Shown: positions 59,015-64,000 of the stretch, piece after piece
Layout: the number at the start of each line of letters is the position of its first letter
How positions within the stretch are numbered: position 1 is the first letter of the stretch
From: Sorangium cellulosum
GTDB lineage: Bacteria; Myxococcota_A; Polyangia; Polyangiales; Polyangiaceae
DNA length: 64,000 nucleotides
Direction: 5' to 3'
NCBI RefSeq assembly: GCF_002950945.1
Contig: NZ_CP012673.1
Span: 5,641,001 to 5,705,000, forward strand
Translations under genes and position numbers: made by a program
The notes under the pieces: model-generated
Databases searched by the model: none
The model's input: only the letters and a program-made list of their open reading frames with translations
What the model was told of the DNA's origin: nothing

Positions 59015-60077
59015 CCGGCACGTCCGGCCTCGGGACGGCCGCCGGGGTGCGGCGACCGCGGCGGGCGGGGCGCTCCCAGGCGGGGCGCTGGTGGGAAGGT
59101 GGCTGGCGGGCGCGGCGCTCGCGGGCATGGCGCTCGCGGGCTGTCGCTCGGAGCGGGACGGCGGCGCGGCCGACGCGGGCGCCAGCGCGGCCGACGCCGG
59201 CGCGGGGGCGAGCGACGCCGGCGCGGTGGAGGCGGCGCCGCCGATGATCGGGGCGCCGCGCGCGCCGCGGGCGCCGTGGCCGCCGGCCGAGGCGACCGGG
59301 CCGGCGCCGCCCGCGGAGCCGCGTTGCCCGCCGGAGATGGTGCGGGTCGCCCGCCGCTTCTGCGTGGATCGCTACGAGGCGGTGCTGCTCGACAAGGAGA
59401 CCGGGCTCGAGATCTCGGCCTTCTATCCGCCGTCGCGGCGGGAGGCCGCGTCGGTCGAGCGCGCCTGGTCGAGGCTGCGGTTCCAGATGGGCGACGCCGA
59501 GGCGCGGCGCATGGAGCTGCCGCTCCTGCCCGGCTGGCAGAAGGAGCGCGACTTCGTGCCTCGCGCCGTGCCGCGGAGGGGCGTGCTCCCGCAGGGCTAC
59601 ACGAGCGGCGCGCAGGCGGAGCTCGCGTGCAGGAACGCCGGCAAGCGGCTCTGCACGCTCGAGGAGTGGCGGACGGCGTGCCGCGGCGAGCGCGACGAGC
59701 CGTTCCCGTACGGGCCGACCTACGAGGACGGGCGGTGCAACGTGCACCGCGAGGCCCACCCGGCCGGCGTGCTCCACCGGGACGTGAGCCTCGGGCACAG
59801 CGATCCGCGGCTCAACCTGGTGCGCGTCGCCGGCGCGCCGCTCCTCCGGCGGACGGGCGAGACCGCGACGTGCGCGAGCGTGTGGGAAGACGACGCGGTG
59901 AGCGACATGGTGGGCAACCTGGACGAGTGGGTCGACGATCCGGAGGGGACGTTCGCCGGCGGGTTCTATGCGCGCGCGACGAAGCAGGGCTGCATGGCGA
60001 CCATCGCCTCGCACGACTTCACCTACTTCGACTACTCGACCGGCGTCCGGTGCTGCGCGGATCTGCGCGGGCCGTGA
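58995..60077 (+). CDS. SUMF1/FGE-fold lipoprotein
   Basis: 360 residues from ATG 58995; a GTG at 59091 just before the hydrophobic run (GRWLAGAALAGMALAGC) gives a more compact signal peptide. Lipobox LAGC, Ala/Asp-rich spacer, then a formylglycine-enzyme-type fold: CVDRYEAVLLD, GYTSGAQAELACRNAGKRLC, TLEEWRTACRGERDEPFPYG, VGNLDEWVDDPEGTFAGGFY, TGVRCCADLRG. Such domains occur in sulfatase-modifying enzymes, EgtB/PvdO-type oxidases and many myxobacterial surface lipoproteins of unknown function. The short overlap with the metalloprotease gene indicates one transcript. Confidence 0.8.
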   Translation: MPARSADRHVRPRDGRRGAATAAGGALPGGALVGRWLAGAALAGMALAGCRSERDGGAADAGASAADAGAGASDAGAVEAAPPMIGAPRAPRAPWPPAEATGPAPPAEPRCPPEMVRVARRFCVDRYEAVLLDKETGLEISAFYPPSRREAASVERAWSRLRFQMGDAEARRMELPLLPGWQKERDFVPRAVPRRGVLPQGYTSGAQAELACRNAGKRLCTLEEWRTACRGERDEPFPYGPTYEDGRCNVHREAHPAGVLHRDVSLGHSDPRLNLVRVAGAPLLRRTGETATCASVWEDDAVSDMVGNLDEWVDDPEGTFAGGFYARATKQGCMATIASHDFTYFDYSTGVRCCADLRGP

Positions 60078-60171
60078 TCGACGCGCCGCCCAGCGTGCGG
60101 GGCGATCTGGTAGCATCGGCCGGTTGCGCGGGGGACGCCGCGGGCACGCGGCGTCAGGAGGAGGTAAGTCG

Positions 60172-60648
60172 ATGATCCAGGCGCGGTATTCTGTCTATGA
60201 CTCGGCGGTGCTGGACGCCCCCATCGAGGAGGCGTGGAGAGAGCTCCGCGATATCGTGAAGCTCCTGCCGCTCGTGTTCGGCGACAGCGTCAAGGACTAC
60301 CGTTACGTGGACGGCGGTTCGGCGGAGAAGATCCCGTCGCGGTTCGAGTTCACGCTCCTGCCCTCGGGGGAGACGGGGCTCGAGGAGGTGGTCGCGCGGT
60401 CCGAGACCGAGCACTCGCTCACGTACCGGATGCTCGGGCAGCTCATCGGCGTCGAGGGGTACATCGCGACCTACCGGCTGCGGCGCATCACGACCGAGCC
60501 GGGCAAGACGTTCCTGGAATGGCCGCGGGAGTTCGGGGTCGCGGCGGGCGCCGATCCGGCAGAGGTCGTCCCGGCGATCGAGGCCCTCACGGCGAGGGAG
60601 GTCGCGACCATCAAGGAGCATTTCGAGAAGCGGCGCCGGTCGCTGTAA
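60172..60648 (+). CDS. SRPBCC (START/polyketide-cyclase-like) domain protein
   Basis: 158 residues, ATG 60172 with a strong AGGAGGAGG ribosome binding site. Single SRPBCC fold: VLDAPIEEAWRELRDIVKLL near the start, LIGVEGYIATYRLRRI and KTFLEWPREFGV in the middle, and a C-terminal helix (VATIKEHFEKRRRSL). Such proteins bind lipids or aromatic ligands in a deep cavity. No catalytic residue can be assigned. It lies 94 bases after the SUMF1 gene. Confidence 0.85.
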   Translation: MIQARYSVYDSAVLDAPIEEAWRELRDIVKLLPLVFGDSVKDYRYVDGGSAEKIPSRFEFTLLPSGETGLEEVVARSETEHSLTYRMLGQLIGVEGYIATYRLRRITTEPGKTFLEWPREFGVAAGADPAEVVPAIEALTAREVATIKEHFEKRRRSL

Positions 60649-60678
60649 CGGGGGCGCCCCGCGGGGTCGTCGGCGCGC

Positions 60679-63300
60679 TCAGGCCGTCGGGCGGCGCACG
60701 GCGAGGAAGCTCTCCGCGCCCTTCGGGCGCCTCCGGTCGATCCAGAGCAGCGCCGCCGGCAGCACCAGCACCGCGGCGAGCAGGCAGGCGAGCTCGCCGA
60801 TCACGGCGGCGACGCCGAGGCTGCGCACGGCGTGGTTCTGCGAGCCGACCAGGGCGAGGTAGCCGAGCGTCGTCGTGAGGCTGCAGAGGATCACCGCGCC
60901 GCCCGTCTCGCGCACCGCGGTCAGCGCGCCGCCGGCGCCCTCGCGCGTGTACCGCTGCACGATGTTCACGGCGTAGTCGACGCCGATGCCGAACGTCAGC
61001 GGCAGGGCGATGAAGTTCAGGAAGTTGAGCTTCACGTCCATCGCCACGAGCAGGCCCGCCATCCAGGCGACGCCCACCAGGAGCGCGCCGAGCACGGCGA
61101 ACGCCGGGCGGCCGCCGCGGAAGGCGCCGAGCACGACGAGGACCGTCGCGGCGAGCGAGAAGAGCACCGCCGGCGGCACGTCGTCGATCACCGCGGCCCA
61201 CATGTCCGCGTAGATGACCGCGCGCCCCGAGCCGCGGACGACGCTGCCGTCCGGGAGCCGCGTCTCGCGGTAAGCGTCGGCCCAGCGGAAGAGGTACTGC
61301 GCGTCGTGCACGCTCTCGGACGTGGTCGGGCTGATGTAGACGATGCGCCCGCGCGTCCCGTCCGTCTCGGTGAACGCGCGCGCCACGCCCGCCGGCAGAT
61401 CGCCCATGCCGAACGGCGCGAGATCGTCGGGCGGGATGACGGCCTGGATCCGCGCCCAGTCGCCGTCGTCGAGCAGGCCGCGCTTCCTCGCCCGGAGCAC
61501 GCGATCTTTGATCTCGAGCAGCACGGGGATCTTCGCCGCCTGGTCCCCCGGGACGAGATCCTGGAGCGCGTGGATCTCCTTGAACGGCTTCGCGCCCTCG
61601 GGCGCCGCGTCGCGCCGCGCGTAGAGCGCCGCGCGCAGCGGCTCGACCTGCTCGGGGCGATCCACGAGGATCGCCATGCCGTCGGCGCCCACGTAGCCCG
61701 TGATCTCCTCGGCCAGCGCGCTCAGGCGGATCTGCGCGGCGCGCGCCTGCTCGTCGTTGCGGACGTTCCTGAGGTCGTACTCCATCGGATCGGCGCGCAC
61801 GTAGGCGACCGTGGCGACGACGCCGGCCGCGGCCAGGGCGAGGCCCGCGACCGTGATCCCGACCGGGCTCCTCGGCGCGATCCACGCGAACGGCCTGCCG
61901 AAGGCGAGGCCGCCCTGCGTGCGCCGCCGGAGCCTGCCGAGCAGGCCAGGCGACTCCTGCTCGAGCGGGATGAGCCGCTCCATCACCGCGAGCACGCTCG
62001 GCAGCGCGACGAACGTCGCGGCCCAGCAGAGCACCATGCCGGCGCCGCCGATCAGGCCGAAGTCGCGGAACCCGCGGAACTCGGTGACGAGCAGCGAGGC
62101 GTACGCCGCCGCGGCGGCGCAGCCGGCCGTGAGCGTGGGCAGCCACGTCTCGCGGTGCGCGACGCGCACGCCCTCGAGCAGGCTCGCGCCGCCGCGCCGC
62201 GCCTCGAGGTAACGCGCCATGTAGATGATGCCGAAGTTGATCCCGTTGCCCGCGACGATCGAGAACAGGAACCCGGTCGCCATGTTGAGGTGGCCGATCG
62301 CGAGCTCCGTGAAGCCGAACGTCCAGGCGACGCCGATGCCGATCGCGATCAGCATGGCGACGAGCGTGCGCACGCGCAGGTAGTAGAGGAACACGACCGC
62401 GGCGATGAGCGCCGCGCCCGTGACGCCGACGTCGGTCAGGTCGTCGTTGATCGCCGCGTACTCGGAGATCCCGGTCTGGAGATCGCCGGCGAAGCCGTAG
62501 GTGATCCCGGGGTCGAACGAGGCCGGGCCCACGCGCTCGACAGCCTCGCGCACGCGCCGGATCGCCTCGGTACCGGCGGCGAAATCGCTCGCCATGATCT
62601 TCGACCGCACGGCGACGACGACGGTCTTGCCGTCCTTCGACTGGTAGTAGCCGTCGGGGTAGCGGCCCGCGTCGATCCCGTTCAGCCCGAGGCCATCCTG
62701 GATGGAGCGGGCGTTCACCTCCGGCGGAGGCTCGCCGTCGTCGAGCAGCGTGCCCGTCGCCTTGCTCACCTCGTATGCGTAACGCGCCTCGATGTCGTCG
62801 CGGAGCTTCGTGAGCCTGTCGAGATCGGCGTAGAGCCCGGCGCGCGGCGCGAGGTAGCGGTAGGCCTCGTGCACGCCGCTCTCGACGCTGCCGACCCACG
62901 GCGACCCGATCCGCTCGATCTCGGGCACGAGCGCGTCGGCGGCCTTCTGGAGCGCGCCGGTCTGCGTGCGCTCGCCGCCCTGGAGCACGACGAAGAGCGT
63001 GGACACGCCGGCCGTCCTGGCCGCGACCCGGTCGAGCTCCTGCACGCTCGGCCGCGATTCCGGCAGGAGCGACTCGAACCCCGTGAGCACGCTGAGCCGC
63101 GTCGCGAAGAAGAGGGCGACGGCCGTGAGGAGCCCGGCCACGAGCAGCGGCAGCGCGGGGCGGTTCACCTGGAGCTCGGCGAGGCGCGCGGCGAACCCGC
63201 CGCCCTTCGAGGGAGGCGGCGCGGCGGGAGGGGATGGCTCTCGGGACATCGAGGTCGACGCGCGAGGCGTCGTGGGCGGTGGCATCGGCGAGGAGGTCAT
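60679..63300 (-). CDS. RND/MMPL family transporter (HpnN-like)
   Basis: 873 residues, ATG 63300. One N-terminal span, a large periplasmic domain, a block of five spans (AALIAAVVFLYYLRVRTLVA; SIVAGNGINFGIIYMARYLE), a second periplasmic domain, and a second block (VLFSLAATVLVVLGAF; PLTFGIGVDYAVNIVQRYTR). The paired blocks with G-x-x-x-D/N motifs are typical of MMPL/HpnN exporters that move lipids or hopanoids to the outer membrane. In the first block the usual charged residue is Asn (GNGINF), whereas the second keeps GVDYAVN. No hopanoid genes lie nearby, so the substrate is open. The short N-terminal Pro/Ser tail suggests Met at 63249 as an alternative start. Confidence 0.88.
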   Translation of the reverse strand: MTSSPMPPPTTPRASTSMSREPSPPAAPPPSKGGGFAARLAELQVNRPALPLLVAGLLTAVALFFATRLSVLTGFESLLPESRPSVQELDRVAARTAGVSTLFVVLQGGERTQTGALQKAADALVPEIERIGSPWVGSVESGVHEAYRYLAPRAGLYADLDRLTKLRDDIEARYAYEVSKATGTLLDDGEPPPEVNARSIQDGLGLNGIDAGRYPDGYYQSKDGKTVVVAVRSKIMASDFAAGTEAIRRVREAVERVGPASFDPGITYGFAGDLQTGISEYAAINDDLTDVGVTGAALIAAVVFLYYLRVRTLVAMLIAIGIGVAWTFGFTELAIGHLNMATGFLFSIVAGNGINFGIIYMARYLEARRGGASLLEGVRVAHRETWLPTLTAGCAAAAAYASLLVTEFRGFRDFGLIGGAGMVLCWAATFVALPSVLAVMERLIPLEQESPGLLGRLRRRTQGGLAFGRPFAWIAPRSPVGITVAGLALAAAGVVATVAYVRADPMEYDLRNVRNDEQARAAQIRLSALAEEITGYVGADGMAILVDRPEQVEPLRAALYARRDAAPEGAKPFKEIHALQDLVPGDQAAKIPVLLEIKDRVLRARKRGLLDDGDWARIQAVIPPDDLAPFGMGDLPAGVARAFTETDGTRGRIVYISPTTSESVHDAQYLFRWADAYRETRLPDGSVVRGSGRAVIYADMWAAVIDDVPPAVLFSLAATVLVVLGAFRGGRPAFAVLGALLVGVAWMAGLLVAMDVKLNFLNFIALPLTFGIGVDYAVNIVQRYTREGAGGALTAVRETGGAVILCSLTTTLGYLALVGSQNHAVRSLGVAAVIGELACLLAAVLVLPAALLWIDRRRPKGAESFLAVRRPTA

Positions 63301-63408
63301 GGACGACGTGAGGGATCCGTGGCTGAGGGGGAGGAGCCCCGAAGCAGGCCGGCTTCTAGGGGTCCGATCCGCGAAGGACCAGCGCGGCGCCGGTGATAGT
63401 CTCCGCGC

Positions 63409-64000
63409 ATGCCGCAGTCGCCCACGAAGGCCGTTCTCTGGGATCTCGATGGAACGCTGGTCGACTCCAGCGAGCTGCACTTCATCGCCTGGCGCGAGGC
63501 GCTCGCGGCCGAGGGGCGCCCCTACGGCCGCGCCGACCATGACGCGGTGTTCGGGATGCGCAACGACGATCTGCTGCGCCGCCTGCTCGATCCCGAGATC
63601 TCCGGCGCCGAGGTCGCCCGCATCGCGGGCGCGAAGGAGCGGCATTACCGGCAGCTCGTCGCGGCGTCGGGCATCGAGCCGCTGCCCGGCGTGCGCACGT
63701 GGCTGAGCGCGCTCGCGGCGGCCGGCTTCAGGATGGCGATCGCCTCCTCTGCGCCGCGCGAGAACCTCGACGTCATCCTCGCGGCCGCGCAGATCGAGGG
63801 CGTCTTCGACGCGGTGATCAGCAGCGAGGAGGTCTCGCACGGCAAGCCGCACCCCGCGGTCTTCCTCCGGGCGGCCGAGCGTGTCGGCGTCCCGCCGTCC
63901 CGGTGTGTCGTCGTGGAGGACGCGCCCGCCGGCGTGCTCGCGGGCAAGCGCGGCGGCATGAAGGTGATCGGCGTGGGCCCCCGCCACGGGGAGCTCGGCG
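63409..64000 (+). CDS. HAD-family hydrolase, beta-phosphoglucomutase-like, 3' truncated
   Basis: The first 197 residues are in the window; the frame is open to the edge. HAD motifs: I LWDLDGTLVDSSELH (nucleophile Asp and general acid Asp), II MAIASSAPRENL, III in SSEEVSHGKPHPAVFL, IV VVVEDAPAGVLAGKRGGM. The helical cap has WREALAAEGRPYGRADHDAV and FGMRNDDLLRRLL. It is likely a sugar-phosphate phosphatase or mutase; the substrate is unknown. Confidence 0.9.
   Translation, partial: MPQSPTKAVLWDLDGTLVDSSELHFIAWREALAAEGRPYGRADHDAVFGMRNDDLLRRLLDPEISGAEVARIAGAKERHYRQLVAASGIEPLPGVRTWLSALAAAGFRMAIASSAPRENLDVILAAAQIEGVFDAVISSEEVSHGKPHPAVFLRAAERVGVPPSRCVVVEDAPAGVLAGKRGGMKVIGVGPRHGELG

Overview
The window is very GC-rich, with strong third-position GC, many translationally coupled gene pairs and several taxon markers: an adjacent traA/traB pair (outer-membrane exchange), a MYXO-CTERM-like tail, many lipoproteins, Ser/Thr kinase signalling and an alternative chemosensory operon. 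Together these point to a myxobacterium (Myxococcota), most likely of the Sorangium/Polyangium type. The genus is an inference from gene content. I saw no tRNA, rRNA, CRISPR array or complete insertion sequence.

Layout. 1-231: end of a short-chain dehydrogenase. 345-7288: type VI secretion accessory cluster (two DUF2169 proteins, a PAAR-like protein, VgrG, a two-ended repeat protein); two of its junctions look frameshifted or deleted. 7310-12250: a 5'-less coding remnant, a YhcG/DUF1016 nuclease, a conserved hypothetical, an MFS exporter, a DUF2809 membrane protein and a repeat-rich gap with long inverted repeats. 12262-20647 (minus): a seven-gene chemosensory operon, cheW-cheR-cheW-mcp-cheA-cheB-dual receiver. 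21233-30402: an orphan substrate-binding lipoprotein, a 1423-residue topoisomerase III-RecQ fusion, a 42-residue membrane protein, a beta-propeller lipoprotein and an SDR. 30797-36985: traA-traB and three lipoproteins. 36980-40742: a palindromic element, PhoR, a candidate Pho box and a PhoU-like/Pit phosphate pair. 40834-46653: a phosphofructokinase-like enzyme, PEP carboxylase and a membrane-anchored Ser/Thr kinase. 46810-50710 (minus): nitrate-type ABC importer nrtABCD. 51087-54866: dUTPase, site-2 protease with TPRs, SGNH lipoprotein and PlsC. 55002-57618 (minus): an MNIO (bufferin-type) RiPP operon whose precursor carries a lipobox. 58019-64000: metalloprotease-like and SUMF1-like lipoproteins, an SRPBCC protein, an RND transporter and a truncated HAD hydrolase.

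The most notable items are: (1) the single-chain TopB-RecQ protein, which joins the two partners of the decatenation/dissolvase reaction; (2) a family of small CTAG-bounded palindromic elements, two of them near-identical copies 7 kb apart, whose edges provide the TAG stop codons of neighbouring genes; (3) the bufferin-like operon with a membrane-anchored precursor and a coupled yjbQ; (4) traAB; (5) two probable frame breaks in the T6SS cluster.
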